64,000 bases of DNA from Paenibacillus sp. TCA20 (GTDB lineage Bacteria; Bacillota; Bacilli; Paenibacillales; Paenibacillaceae). Every line of letters begins with the position of its first letter. Within the stretch, counting starts at the first letter, position 1. The DNA lies in NCBI RefSeq assembly GCF_000732325.1, contig NZ_BBIW01000015.1, forward strand, positions 1-64,000. The letters run 5' to 3'. Positions 54,665 through 63,691 of this stretch are shown in pieces. The notes under the pieces are model-generated. The model worked only from the letters and a program-made list of their open reading frames with translations. It ran no database searches and had not been told where the DNA came from. The position numbers and the translations under genes are program-made.

Positions 54665-57235
54665 ATGAAATATGCCGTAGCCAAAAGAATCAGCGGAATG
54701 CTGCTCATTGGCAGTCTGCTTCTCAGTGGTTGTCAAATCTCGCCAGCTTCCCAGGTCCGTGAGACGGCGACTACTGTTGACCAAGCTGAGGTTCCCTCCC
54801 TGCCTCCCGGAGAAAAACTGAAATCGTCTTTCAGCGATGCTCGTCTTTCAGGCATGCTTGGAATCGCCCAGAATAATTCGCTTCAGCTGTTCATTCACGA
54901 AGAGACTGCTGAGATTGCAGTTGTTCACAAACAGAGCGGTCAAATATGGCGAAGCAATCCAGCTGATCGTGACAAGGACGGAATCGCAACCGGGATTAAC
55001 AAAGATCTTCTCTCATCACAAACAAGACTCAGCTTCTTTAACAGTCTGGGTCAGAGCAGTTCCGTAAACTCTTACACGGATAGTGTTGGACACAAGCAGG
55101 TAAGTTATGAAGCGATTGATAACGGAGTTCGGGTTCATTATCAGTTCGGAAGCACTGAACGCTCCATTGAAGATTTGCCAGTGAAGATCAGCAAAGAACG
55201 ATTTGAAGAGAAGCTGCTCTCCCAGCTCGACAGCGCTGGGCAGCGTGCATTAAAAATCGGTTATACAGAAGACAAGGAAGAAGGAATCTACACTCGAAAT
55301 GATAAGGCGCTGCAAGGACTTCAGCTTTCCAGAGCTTTAAAAGCCTTTGAGACAGCCGGCTATACGGAAGAAGATCTGGAACAGGACCATACCGAGCATG
55401 GGATTGAGCTTGAGCAGAGCGGGCCGCGACTGTTCATGCTCACCATGGAATATGAACTGGACGGTGAGGATCTGCTTGTATGTATACCCTCCTCCGGAAT
55501 TCATTTTCCAGAAGAATATCCGGTTAACACGATCTCTGTTATGGATTATTTCGGAGCCGGTGGTTCAAATGAAGAAGGCTCCATATTTGTACCAGATGGT
55601 TCTGGGGCATTGATTCATTTTAATAATGGCAAAGTCCAGTATCCTGCGTATCAGCAAGATATTTACGGCCCGGATATGACAATGAAGGTTCGCGAAGTCA
55701 GCTCAAATGAAGCTAAAGCCAGATTGCCCGTCTTTGGACTAATTCGGGAAGAAGGAGCTTTTCTGGGGATTATTGAGGAAGGAGATGCTGTTGCGGTTGT
55801 CAATGCTGATATTAGCGGCAAGCTAAACAGCTACAACAATGTATATCCGAGCTTCTATGTGGTGAACAAGAGCGATGTAACCCTTCAGGCAAGTGACATG
55901 GTCCGAACGCTTCCGAAATTCCAGGCCAAACCGACCGCATCCGACTTCGTCGTTCGGTATGCTTTTGTCGGCGCAGAGAAGGCATCTTACTCGGGCTTGG
56001 CCTCTCTCTATCGAGATTATCTGCTGCAAACGGGCGGCCTGCCCGAGTCCAAGACCAGTAGAGAGCAGAACAGCCTTCCGTTTTATCTTAAACTGCTTGG
56101 CGGCATGACCACTCGCCAACATATACTAGGCATTCCTTATGATTCTACGGAGGCATTAACTACTTTTGACGAAGCTCAAAATATACTCTCCGCGCTGAAA
56201 GAAAAGAAGGTGTCAAACATTCTAGTTCGCTATGCCGGTTGGTTTAATGACGGTCTTTATCATCGGATGCCGGACTCCATTAACGTGGATCGTGCTATTG
56301 GCGGGAAAAAGGAAATGCGCGAATTCAGCTCCTTTACACGAGAGTCGGGGATCGGCTTTTATCCGGATGTTGCTATGTTGAGTGTACAATCCAAAAAAGG
56401 TTTTAGACCATCTAAAGAAGCTTCACGAACGTTAACACAGGAACCAGCGGTCATCTATCCTATGGACCCGGCAAGACAGCGGCGTAACTTGGATCGATCT
56501 CCATCCTATGTGCTTTCTCCCAATTTACTAGACGAATTGACGGAAGAGATGCTGAAGGATACAGCTCCTCTTCCGATGGATGGAATTTCTCTTAGGGATC
56601 TGGCAGAACAGTTGAACAGTGACATGAATCCGAAGAAGCTGCTCGATCGAACGCAATCGCTTAGTGTCGTAACCAAGGCACTCGAACAGATTAAACAGCA
56701 GACGGGCTCCGTTGTTGCGGATGGCGGAAACGGCTACGCGCTGCCTTATGTAACAGACCTGACAGATGCTCCAATGACAAGCAGCCGCTTTAAGCTGGAA
56801 GATGAAGAGATTCCGTTCTATCAACTCGTTCTGCATGGGAGCATCAGCTATACCGGCACTCCATACAATCTCTCAACCTATACGAACGCAAGACAATATG
56901 TCCTGAAGCTGATTGAATATGGAGCGAGTCCTTATTTCGCCTGGTTCAACGCCCCGAATCATGTTGTGAAAGAGACCGATTACGATCACCTCTATGCGTC
57001 AAATTATGAGCAGTGGATCGACCTAGCTGCCCAAATTTACAACGAGGTCAATCAGGCGAACCTTCCGTTTGCCGGGCGTTCAATGAAGTCACATGAATCC
57101 CTCGCGGAAGGCGTATTTCGAACAACGTATGAAGGCGGAGGGTTTGCTATCGTCAATTACAATGACTTCCCCGTGGATGTGGAGAACTATACCGTAAAAG
57201 CTCTTAGTTACGTGACTGGTGGTGAGCAGCTCTGA
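54665..57235 (+). CDS. DUF5696 lipoprotein, possible cell-surface glycosidase
   Basis: The 856-residue lipoprotein has lipobox LSGC (Cys23). After a short linker it shows a beta-rich N-terminal domain (about residues 70-290; LQLFIHEETAEIAVVHKQSG, then HYQFGSTERSIEDLPVKI). A larger C-terminal region (about 330-850) has alternating strands and helices, including ILVRYAGWFNDG, YPDVAMLSV, VVADGGNGYALPYVTDL and ASPYFAWFNAPN. The order of a supersandwich followed by an alpha/beta barrel is seen in several glycoside hydrolase families, so an enzymatic role is a reasonable guess, but no catalytic pair can be named. The family is currently a domain of unknown function. GGAGGAG lies about 8 nt before ATG 54665. 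The stop codon overlaps the next permease start as CTGA. Confidence 0.8.
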   Translation: MKYAVAKRISGMLLIGSLLLSGCQISPASQVRETATTVDQAEVPSLPPGEKLKSSFSDARLSGMLGIAQNNSLQLFIHEETAEIAVVHKQSGQIWRSNPADRDKDGIATGINKDLLSSQTRLSFFNSLGQSSSVNSYTDSVGHKQVSYEAIDNGVRVHYQFGSTERSIEDLPVKISKERFEEKLLSQLDSAGQRALKIGYTEDKEEGIYTRNDKALQGLQLSRALKAFETAGYTEEDLEQDHTEHGIELEQSGPRLFMLTMEYELDGEDLLVCIPSSGIHFPEEYPVNTISVMDYFGAGGSNEEGSIFVPDGSGALIHFNNGKVQYPAYQQDIYGPDMTMKVREVSSNEAKARLPVFGLIREEGAFLGIIEEGDAVAVVNADISGKLNSYNNVYPSFYVVNKSDVTLQASDMVRTLPKFQAKPTASDFVVRYAFVGAEKASYSGLASLYRDYLLQTGGLPESKTSREQNSLPFYLKLLGGMTTRQHILGIPYDSTEALTTFDEAQNILSALKEKKVSNILVRYAGWFNDGLYHRMPDSINVDRAIGGKKEMREFSSFTRESGIGFYPDVAMLSVQSKKGFRPSKEASRTLTQEPAVIYPMDPARQRRNLDRSPSYVLSPNLLDELTEEMLKDTAPLPMDGISLRDLAEQLNSDMNPKKLLDRTQSLSVVTKALEQIKQQTGSVVADGGNGYALPYVTDLTDAPMTSSRFKLEDEEIPFYQLVLHGSISYTGTPYNLSTYTNARQYVLKLIEYGASPYFAWFNAPNHVVKETDYDHLYASNYEQWIDLAAQIYNEVNQANLPFAGRSMKSHESLAEGVFRTTYEGGGFAIVNYNDFPVDVENYTVKALSYVTGGEQL

Positions 57236-58134
57236 AGACACTTCTGAAATGGAAATGGGGAAATCGCACGTATGCTCAGCAGAAAGCCCTGTGGGGCGTA
57301 ATCTACGTACTGCCTTGGTTTATTGGATTTGTATTGTTCTTCTTCATTCCTCTAATGGCTTCGTTGCGTTACAGCATGAGTACGATTCAGGCTAATGCGG
57401 AAGGCATAGCGATTCAATTCACCGGTGTCGTCAATTATGTTCAAGCGCTCACCGTTAATACCAGCTTCAACCGTGCATTGATTGAGTCGGTAACAGACGT
57501 ACTTGTCAACGTGCCTCTTATCATCATATTCAGCCTGTTTCTTGCCGTCATCCTGAATCAGAAATTCAGGGGTAGAGCCTTGGCACGATCTATCTTTTTC
57601 CTGCCGGTTATTCTGGCATCAGGCGTTATTATGTCACTGGAGAGCACCAGTTTAATTGAAGCAGTTAATCAGAACAGCACGGGCGGAAGCTCGCTCGGCA
57701 CGTTAGAACTGGAGAAATTGATGCTTGATGCAGGTGTAAGTGAATGGATCGTCACGTACTTAAGCAGCGCAGTAGATCGAATCTATCAGATTGTCAGTCA
57801 ATCCGGCGTACAGATTCTGATCTTTCTGGCAGGTATTCAAACCATCTCTCCTCAATTGTATGAGGCATCGAAGATCGAAGGCGCAACCGGCTACGAAGCG
57901 TTCTGGAAAATTACTTTTCCAATGGTCAGCCCGCTCATCTTCGTCAATGCAATCTATACCATTATCGATTCATTTGCCAATAATGCCATGACGGAACTGA
58001 TTCGGGAGACCGGCTTCGTTAAGTTCGACTTTGGCTTAAGCTCTGCCATGGCATGGGTCTACTTCCTGGCTATCGCCATCATTTTAATAATCGTAACGGT
58101 TATTTTTTCGAAACGTGTGTTCTATCAAGATTAA
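57232..58134 (+). CDS. Sugar ABC transporter permease, second pair, subunit 1 (probable CTG start)
   Basis: The 300-residue permease has six TM helices and EAA loop EASKIEGATGYEAFWKITFPMV. Homology-like N-terminal sequence (KTLLKWKWGNRTYAQQKALWG, then TM1 VIYVLPWFIGFVLFFF) is in frame back to 57232. A TGA at 57223-57225 blocks further extension and there is no ATG, GTG or TTG before TM1. CTG 57232 overlaps the DUF5696 stop as CTGA, with GGTGAG 5 nt upstream, so translation probably re-initiates on CTG. The TTG at 57334 would remove most of TM1. An extra loop of about 40 residues (STSLIEAVNQNSTGGSSLGTLE) lies between helices 3 and 4. CTG 57244 is an alternative start. Confidence 0.82.
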   Translation: MKTLLKWKWGNRTYAQQKALWGVIYVLPWFIGFVLFFFIPLMASLRYSMSTIQANAEGIAIQFTGVVNYVQALTVNTSFNRALIESVTDVLVNVPLIIIFSLFLAVILNQKFRGRALARSIFFLPVILASGVIMSLESTSLIEAVNQNSTGGSSLGTLELEKLMLDAGVSEWIVTYLSSAVDRIYQIVSQSGVQILIFLAGIQTISPQLYEASKIEGATGYEAFWKITFPMVSPLIFVNAIYTIIDSFANNAMTELIRETGFVKFDFGLSSAMAWVYFLAIAIILIIVTVIFSKRVFYQD

Positions 58135-58151
58135 AAAGGAGGATGTCCCGC

Positions 58152-59096
58152 GTGAAGACATCACGATTGTTATCGCTGGAGCATTGGAAGGGCTGGCTGT
58201 GGGCCATGATCCGTTTTGTTCTAATTACCGGACTTTCCTTTGTTATCCTCTTCCCAATATTCCAGAAAATTTCGACTTCCATTAAGGATAAGGTTGATCT
58301 TTATTCTGCGGTAGTTGTGTGGATTCCTCAGAACTTCTCCATTGAGAATTTTAAACAGGCGATTCAAGTCATGGACTACTGGGAAACGCTGTTCAACACT
58401 TTTACACTCTCTGCCACAACGACTTTGTTAACGACGGCTTCTTGTGCACTTGCAGGATACGGGTTTGCAAGGCTTAAATTCAAAGGAAGCAGCTGGCTGT
58501 TTGCAGGCGTGATCCTGACGATTCTCGTGCCGCCAACGACCATTCTCATTCCCGTGTATTTAAATTTGAAGAACTTTGATCTTTTGGGGCTCATGACCCT
58601 CATCACGGGTAAACCCGTAAATTTGCTGAACACATATTGGCCATTCATACTTACAGCAGTGACAGCCAATTCGCTTAAGGCAGGCTTGTATATTTTTATC
58701 TTCCGTCAGTTCTTTAGGGGGATCCCTAAGGAAGTGGAAGAGGCCGCTTACGTAGATGGAGCAGGTATTGGTCGAACCTTTTTTAGAATCATGCTGCCTA
58801 ATGCCATTCCATCTATGGTGACCGTCATGCTGTTTTCCTTCGTGTGGCAGTGGAATGACAGTTTTTATACAACCACGTATCTGACCTCCAGCAAGGTCAT
58901 GTCGACGCAATTGTCGTCTCTTCCATACAACCTTGCTCAGCAGGTCGGGGATGGTGCCTCCAAGGCAGATCCTTTTTACCTAAGCATGATTCAGGATACA
59001 GGGATTCTACTCGCGATCCTGCCTTTGATTGTGATCTATCTCTTCGTACAGCGCTACTTCGTAGAAAGTGTAGAGCGTTCGGGAATCGTCGGTTAG
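58152..59096 (+). CDS. Carbohydrate ABC transporter permease, second pair, subunit 2
   Basis: The 314-residue permease has six TM helices and EAA loop EAAYVDGAGIGRTFFRIMLPNA, with the C-terminus RYFVESVERSGIVG typical of MalG/AraQ-type subunits. GTG 58152 is chosen because AAGGAGG at 58136-58142 is 9 nt upstream. ATG 58143 directly abuts that site, and 58053 lies inside the previous gene. It completes a second channel in the same operon, the two pairs being clearly different in sequence. The GH5 gene follows after 48 bp. Confidence 0.88.
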   Translation: MKTSRLLSLEHWKGWLWAMIRFVLITGLSFVILFPIFQKISTSIKDKVDLYSAVVVWIPQNFSIENFKQAIQVMDYWETLFNTFTLSATTTLLTTASCALAGYGFARLKFKGSSWLFAGVILTILVPPTTILIPVYLNLKNFDLLGLMTLITGKPVNLLNTYWPFILTAVTANSLKAGLYIFIFRQFFRGIPKEVEEAAYVDGAGIGRTFFRIMLPNAIPSMVTVMLFSFVWQWNDSFYTTTYLTSSKVMSTQLSSLPYNLAQQVGDGASKADPFYLSMIQDTGILLAILPLIVIYLFVQRYFVESVERSGIVG

Positions 59097-59144
59097 AACC
59101 AAACATTATATCGCAAACCATCTGATAGATTAGGAGGGATTCAA

Positions 59145-60839
59145 GTGAAGAAGATGATGACATCTTGTAAGCTTCTGCTTATTCTAGCTTTGCTGATTAC
59201 CATTGCTCCATGGGGAGGCGGCCGCGCCGAGGCTTGGGTGGGTATGCCAATGGGGAAGCTTCATGTAAGCGGTAAACATCTGGTCAACAGCAACAATCAG
59301 CCGGTACTTCTAAATGGCTGGCACCAGCCATCTGGTGCATACTGGACATACCAGGACAGTAATTATTATCTCAATCTCCACGGTAATGATCGGCATAAGG
59401 CCACGCTTGCTTATCTAAAAGATATTACCGATACGTTTACAGATACAAGTCCGAAATACGGAAGCAATCATGGATGGAACATGAACCAAGTGAGATTATT
59501 TATCGATCGCCAAGACATGGGGGACGTGGCCGCTGGTACATATAATTTTGCCGGAGTGCAGACGGTCACACAAAACGTTATCATCCCGTACATTCAGTAT
59601 GCGAAGACAAAAGGGGTATATGTCGTTTTGGGACTCGACTTTACATTGAAGGACGAGCAAGCAACGACGGCTTCAAATCTACAAAAATTCAATCAAATAT
59701 GGGGTTATCTCGCCTCCCGTCCGGAAATAAAAAGTGCAGATAATGTTCATTTTGAGCTGATCAATGAACCGGTGAAGTCGTATGCCAACGGTCATTGGGG
59801 TGGATACAATGGGGAGAATGATTTTGTTGACCATTGGAACGATTTACGCAATTTCCAGAATTCGATCATCTCCACGATTCGCAGCCAGGGTGCGGACAAT
59901 GTAATCTGGGCGGCAGGACTGGGTTATAACCAATTTTATAGTCTAACTGCAAGTCATCCTTTGACGGATCCGCTGAACAATTATGGGTATGCGGTTCACT
60001 GGTATCCAGGTTATGGAGCTTATGACAATTTCTCAATCTTACAAGAGCAGTGGAACACCAATGTAAAAGCAGCCGCAGACAACTATCCAATTAACGTAAC
60101 TGAAGTGACCTGGTTCAAGAACAAGCCTGGAGATTCGGCTTACTGGAACTTGTTTAATGGCAGCAATGAAGGTTTTGGAACAAATACCAAAACAATCTTT
60201 AATGCAGCGGGCAACGTGAGCATTGCTGCTCATATGAATGGGTTCATTCTGGAGCCGGGACAACGAAGCTCCTTTGCCGATCCTACGGCAGGACTAAAAT
60301 GGGATGGAGATACTTCTCGAAGTGCAATGGGGCGTTTCCTGTTCAATTGGTACTATGAACGCGCTCAAACCTATCCGGGTAGTGGATCGACAACTGGCCT
60401 GATAGCAGGTATGACCTACAAAATCGTGGCAAGACATTCTGGCAAAGTCATTGATGTTCCAGGTGGGCAGAATGTGAACAATCTTCAGCTGCAGCAATGG
60501 AGCGATCTGGGGGGCAATCCTCAGAAGTGGGTGCTGAACTCAATTTCTGGGGGGAATTATATGCTGACTAGTGTAAACTCCCCGGATAAGGTCATCGATA
60601 TTCGCAACGGGACATTAACGAACGGCGAAGCTGTACAGCTGATGAGCAACTTGAACACGACCGCCCAGCATTTCAAAATCAATGATTTGGGGAACGGATA
60701 CTGGAGCATTATCAACGTAAACAGCAACAAGGCAGTTGAGGTGATGAACTCTTCTACTGCCGACGGTGCTAAGCTGCAGCAAAACGATTATACGGGGGCA
60801 CTGAATCAACAATGGAAGTTTGTTCCCATCAGCAATTAA
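59145..60839 (+). CDS. Secreted GH5 glycoside hydrolase with CBM13 (ricin-type) domain
   Basis: The 564-residue secreted enzyme has a signal peptide (cleavage near GRAEA) and a GH5 TIM barrel (about residues 37-415) with acid/base Glu208 in FELINEP and nucleophile Glu320 in VTEVTWF. A short Ser/Gly/Thr linker leads to a C-terminal RICIN/CBM13 trefoil (about 425-564; repeats KVIDVPGGQNVNNLQLQQW, KVIDIRNGTLTNGEAVQLM and KAVEVMNSSTADGAKLQQN). CBM13 commonly binds xylan or galactose-type glycans. The GH5 substrate (xylan, mannan or beta-glucan) is not decided by sequence alone. The start is GTG 59145 with GGAGGG upstream; ATG 59154 is also possible. It is the last gene of the ten-gene operon and the only secreted enzyme in it. 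Confidence 0.88.
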   Translation: MKKMMTSCKLLLILALLITIAPWGGGRAEAWVGMPMGKLHVSGKHLVNSNNQPVLLNGWHQPSGAYWTYQDSNYYLNLHGNDRHKATLAYLKDITDTFTDTSPKYGSNHGWNMNQVRLFIDRQDMGDVAAGTYNFAGVQTVTQNVIIPYIQYAKTKGVYVVLGLDFTLKDEQATTASNLQKFNQIWGYLASRPEIKSADNVHFELINEPVKSYANGHWGGYNGENDFVDHWNDLRNFQNSIISTIRSQGADNVIWAAGLGYNQFYSLTASHPLTDPLNNYGYAVHWYPGYGAYDNFSILQEQWNTNVKAAADNYPINVTEVTWFKNKPGDSAYWNLFNGSNEGFGTNTKTIFNAAGNVSIAAHMNGFILEPGQRSSFADPTAGLKWDGDTSRSAMGRFLFNWYYERAQTYPGSGSTTGLIAGMTYKIVARHSGKVIDVPGGQNVNNLQLQQWSDLGGNPQKWVLNSISGGNYMLTSVNSPDKVIDIRNGTLTNGEAVQLMSNLNTTAQHFKINDLGNGYWSIINVNSNKAVEVMNSSTADGAKLQQNDYTGALNQQWKFVPISN

Positions 60840-60852
60840 TTTGACGCATAAA

Positions 60853-60892
60853 AGGACTTCTCTGAATCGATGTTCAGGGAAGTCCTCTTTCG
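60853..60892. terminator. Terminator between GH5 and GH8 genes
   Basis: AGGACTTCTCTGAA (60853-60866) pairs with TTCAGGGAAGTCCT (60873-60886), one G-U pair, followed by CTTT. The reverse strand shows TTTTA after the stem, so it can serve both genes. Confidence 0.8.
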
Positions 60893-60923
60893 CTTGAGTA
60901 GGAGTAGAATGTTAAGCTGGTTA

Positions 60924-62066
60924 TTAGTAGATACGATATCTGCCGCTTAATGCCAGCAGACTAAAGAAATATAGACAATTGTCGTAATAGCGACGCTCGC
61001 CTTGACGGAGAGGCGTGTTCCAAAATTGGCGGACAAACTGGTCAGCATGGGGGCCGTTCGCAGCCAGTGATGCCATGGCATTAGTAGCAAGCAGACCAAT
61101 TGGATGCAAGGATGGCTCGTCGAAGGGCTCACCATCAATCGTGTATCTACGATAATCGGATACATCAATGTCACTGAAGAAGGACTGAATCCGATTGGAT
61201 TGTTCAATCTGCCAGGGATCCTTGCGAAACCATTCCCAGTCCATAGCAATATTCGCTGCAACCCGATATGCATCACTGTAGAAATGTCTAAAATCACCGT
61301 GTCGTTGAATCGGAGCCGGAGAACCGTCATAGTTCGCATATTCAGGAGATAGTCCAGTTACCGGGTGACAGGCTGTATGCAGGTAAGCTCGGCTTGCCGC
61401 TGCTGCTTCTTTCCAGAAGGCTTGATCTCCTTCATCCGCATAAATAGCAAACAGTTCATAAAAGTGAGGAAGATGATAGGAGGGATCAGAGAATGACGAT
61501 TCCGGTACAAACTTAATTAGCCGGTTATGAGGATCCCACATGGGATCGCCTTCGCCATCTTCACCTTGATGTACGCAAGCTTTAAGGATTTTTCGAGCTT
61601 GTACCTTGTAATCATACGGTGCGGCGCGATCACCCCAGCGGTTCGATGCAAATATCAGGGCCATGGCGAAAAACTCTTCACCGTCAGGTGCAGGACCTTG
61701 TGACAGCCGGGTTCCGTCAGGCTTGCAATGCCACGCAAAATAATCCTTGTAACGACCCTCAGTATGCTGCATAAACGTGTGGGAATAATTCCAGAGTCGA
61801 TCGAATTCTTCTTTCTTGTCCATCTGTACAGCCATCATCATACCATAGGACATTCCTTCAGAACGAACATCATGATTGCCAGTGTCAAGCATGTAACCCT
61901 TGTCCTCACCCATCGGATAATAGATTCGTGTGTTCTCATCTCCATATAACAAATCGTTCCATGTCTTCTCCAGTTTTGCGATAATCTCCTGTTCGTCATA
62001 ACCCAGTTTTTGAAATAAGTTGGTGTATGCACCTGTATTGTAAGCGCCCTGACTTAACGTATTCAT
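60924..62066 (-). CDS. GH8 reducing-end xylose-releasing exo-oligoxylanase
   Basis: The 380-residue enzyme has no signal peptide and the GH8 alpha/alpha-barrel pattern. Catalytic acid Glu70 lies in DVRSEGMSYG and the likely base Asp265 in HFYSDAYRV. Glu70 has the same number as in the characterised Rex of Bacillus halodurans, and length and start are also similar. These cytoplasmic enzymes release xylose from the reducing end of xylo-oligosaccharides of three or more units, complementing the GH43 xylosidases that work from the other end. AAAGGAG lies 7 nt before ATG 62066 on the minus strand. Its promoter carries a cre-like site. Confidence 0.9.
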   Translation of the reverse strand: MNTLSQGAYNTGAYTNLFQKLGYDEQEIIAKLEKTWNDLLYGDENTRIYYPMGEDKGYMLDTGNHDVRSEGMSYGMMMAVQMDKKEEFDRLWNYSHTFMQHTEGRYKDYFAWHCKPDGTRLSQGPAPDGEEFFAMALIFASNRWGDRAAPYDYKVQARKILKACVHQGEDGEGDPMWDPHNRLIKFVPESSFSDPSYHLPHFYELFAIYADEGDQAFWKEAAAASRAYLHTACHPVTGLSPEYANYDGSPAPIQRHGDFRHFYSDAYRVAANIAMDWEWFRKDPWQIEQSNRIQSFFSDIDVSDYRRYTIDGEPFDEPSLHPIGLLATNAMASLAANGPHADQFVRQFWNTPLRQGERRYYDNCLYFFSLLALSGRYRIY

Positions 62067-62099
62067 TGTTGATCTCCTTTTGTAAAGATTGTTTATGAA

Positions 62100-62139
62100 A
62101 TTATATCATGCTTAAAGTGTATAAATTAAAGCGTTTACA
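62100..62139 (-). promoter_or_regulatory. Extended -10 promoter and cre-like site of the GH8 gene
   Basis: On the minus strand, TGATATAAT at 62108-62100 is a perfect extended -10. Upstream, TGTAAACGCTTTAA (62139-62126) matches 13 of 14 positions of the CcpA consensus and keeps the central CG. The site overlaps where a -35 box would be, so CcpA binding should repress. Confidence 0.65.
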
Positions 62140-62352
62140 TAAAAAATCACAGATGTTTTATTTCCAATATTTTCTTATTTGAATGGAGATGATAAATTTG
62201 AACAAGTCCTATATTCTGTCGGGTAGCTGATAAAGAATGTAGGCGATACACTCGTAGAGAAGGAGCCTCAAGTCTACCGTTAAGTACAGGTTTCCTTCAA
62301 TGTGTTGTACTTGGAGTGTAAACTCTAGCTGAAAGGATGGTGGTGATGTAAC

Positions 62353-63636
62353 ATGCTTGGCAATACAGGAGATGTAGATGAAAACCTAGAGTTAACTGCA
62401 CCGCGCGATCCTGTGGGAGTGGATGAATCCTCTTTCAAGACGGACATTGATTACGATTCCCCGGCATATCTGGAACTGATTGCCCGATCTCTGCTGAACA
62501 AGGGTAACAATGTCAGATTAAAACGAGCCATCGAAAAGGCCAGACAAGGCGTTCCTGTCGTTATTGCTTACATCGGTGGATCCATTACTCAAGGAGCTGG
62601 TGCTTCACCCATTCATCTCCAAAGTTATGCCTATCGCTCTTATGAACGATTCAAGCTGATGTTCGCTCCTTCAGATGGAAATTCAATTCAGCTAGTTAAA
62701 GCGGGTGTTGGTGGAACGCCTTCAGAACTTGGTGTCGTACGTTATGAGCAGGATGTGCTCCGAGACGGTACGATTCAGCCGGACATCGTGATCATTGAAT
62801 TTGCCGTAAATGATGCGGATGATGAGACTCGGGGTAACTGTTACGAAAGTTTGGTTTTGAAAGCGCTTGCTAATGGTCATCACCCTGCGGTAATTCTGAT
62901 GTTTAGTGTTTTTCAGAATGATTGGAACCTTCAGGACCGACTTGCTCCGATAGGCTGGCATTATAATCTGCCTATGGTGAGCATGAAAGATGCTCTTGTA
63001 GAGCAATTCGGAAAGACAAAAGGTGAGGGCAACATCGTATCTAAACTGCAATATTTTCATGATATTTACCATCCTACCAATGCAGGACATCGGATCATGG
63101 CCGATGCACTGGCTTATCTGTTCCAAGTGACGGATCTATCCGAACCGGATCAGGAAGAGCCGGACCTCAGAAAGACACCACTTATCGGGAACGATTATGT
63201 CAATGTAAAACTGTTAGATCGAAAGAACGGGAATCAACTTGCCCGGATCGACACAGGCAGGTTTCGGCACATCGATACGGATCTGCAGATGAGCGAGATG
63301 GATGATCATGAATACAGAACGCCGCTTTTCCCGAATAACTGGATGCACGTTCCCGACAAGACAATAAGCCAAAGCTGCTTTAAGCTGTGTCTGCGATGCA
63401 AACGACTTATTCTGATCTTCAAAGACTCCTGCAGCGAGCAATTCGGAACTGCTATTATCAGGGTGGATGGCAAATTCGTCAAAAAAGCGGATCCACTCCA
63501 AGTGAACTGGACACATTGCCATGCCATGCTCCTCTTCGATGAGAAGCAGGCGAAAGAGCATACGATTGAAATTGAAATGATGGAGGGGCATGAGGATAGA
63601 CTGTTCACTATACTCGGTTTTGGATATGTCGATTAA
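62353..63636 (+). CDS. SGNH/GDSL-type esterase with C-terminal sandwich domain
   Basis: The 427-residue protein has no signal peptide. After a 60-residue N-terminus it shows SGNH blocks: the nucleophile Ser in AYIGGSITQGAG (near residue 77), the Gly block AGVGGTPSELG, the Asn block FAVNDADDETRG and the Asp/His pair in DIYHPTNAGHRIM. The C-terminal 150 residues look like a beta-sandwich. In this setting it most likely removes acetyl groups from imported xylo-oligosaccharides, but activity is inferred from context. GGTGGTGATG precedes ATG 62353. It is divergent from the GH8 gene and followed 55 bp later by another esterase gene. Confidence 0.85.
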   Translation: MLGNTGDVDENLELTAPRDPVGVDESSFKTDIDYDSPAYLELIARSLLNKGNNVRLKRAIEKARQGVPVVIAYIGGSITQGAGASPIHLQSYAYRSYERFKLMFAPSDGNSIQLVKAGVGGTPSELGVVRYEQDVLRDGTIQPDIVIIEFAVNDADDETRGNCYESLVLKALANGHHPAVILMFSVFQNDWNLQDRLAPIGWHYNLPMVSMKDALVEQFGKTKGEGNIVSKLQYFHDIYHPTNAGHRIMADALAYLFQVTDLSEPDQEEPDLRKTPLIGNDYVNVKLLDRKNGNQLARIDTGRFRHIDTDLQMSEMDDHEYRTPLFPNNWMHVPDKTISQSCFKLCLRCKRLILIFKDSCSEQFGTAIIRVDGKFVKKADPLQVNWTHCHAMLLFDEKQAKEHTIEIEMMEGHEDRLFTILGFGYVD

Positions 63637-63691
63637 GGGACATGCATTCAGCCAATGGGATTATGAAAGGCGTGAAGGGAGTTTATTGTAC

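Noticed and set aside
57249..57262. ATG codons as start of the second-pair permease
   Set aside because: Both ATGs (57249, 57255) are out of frame with the permease.
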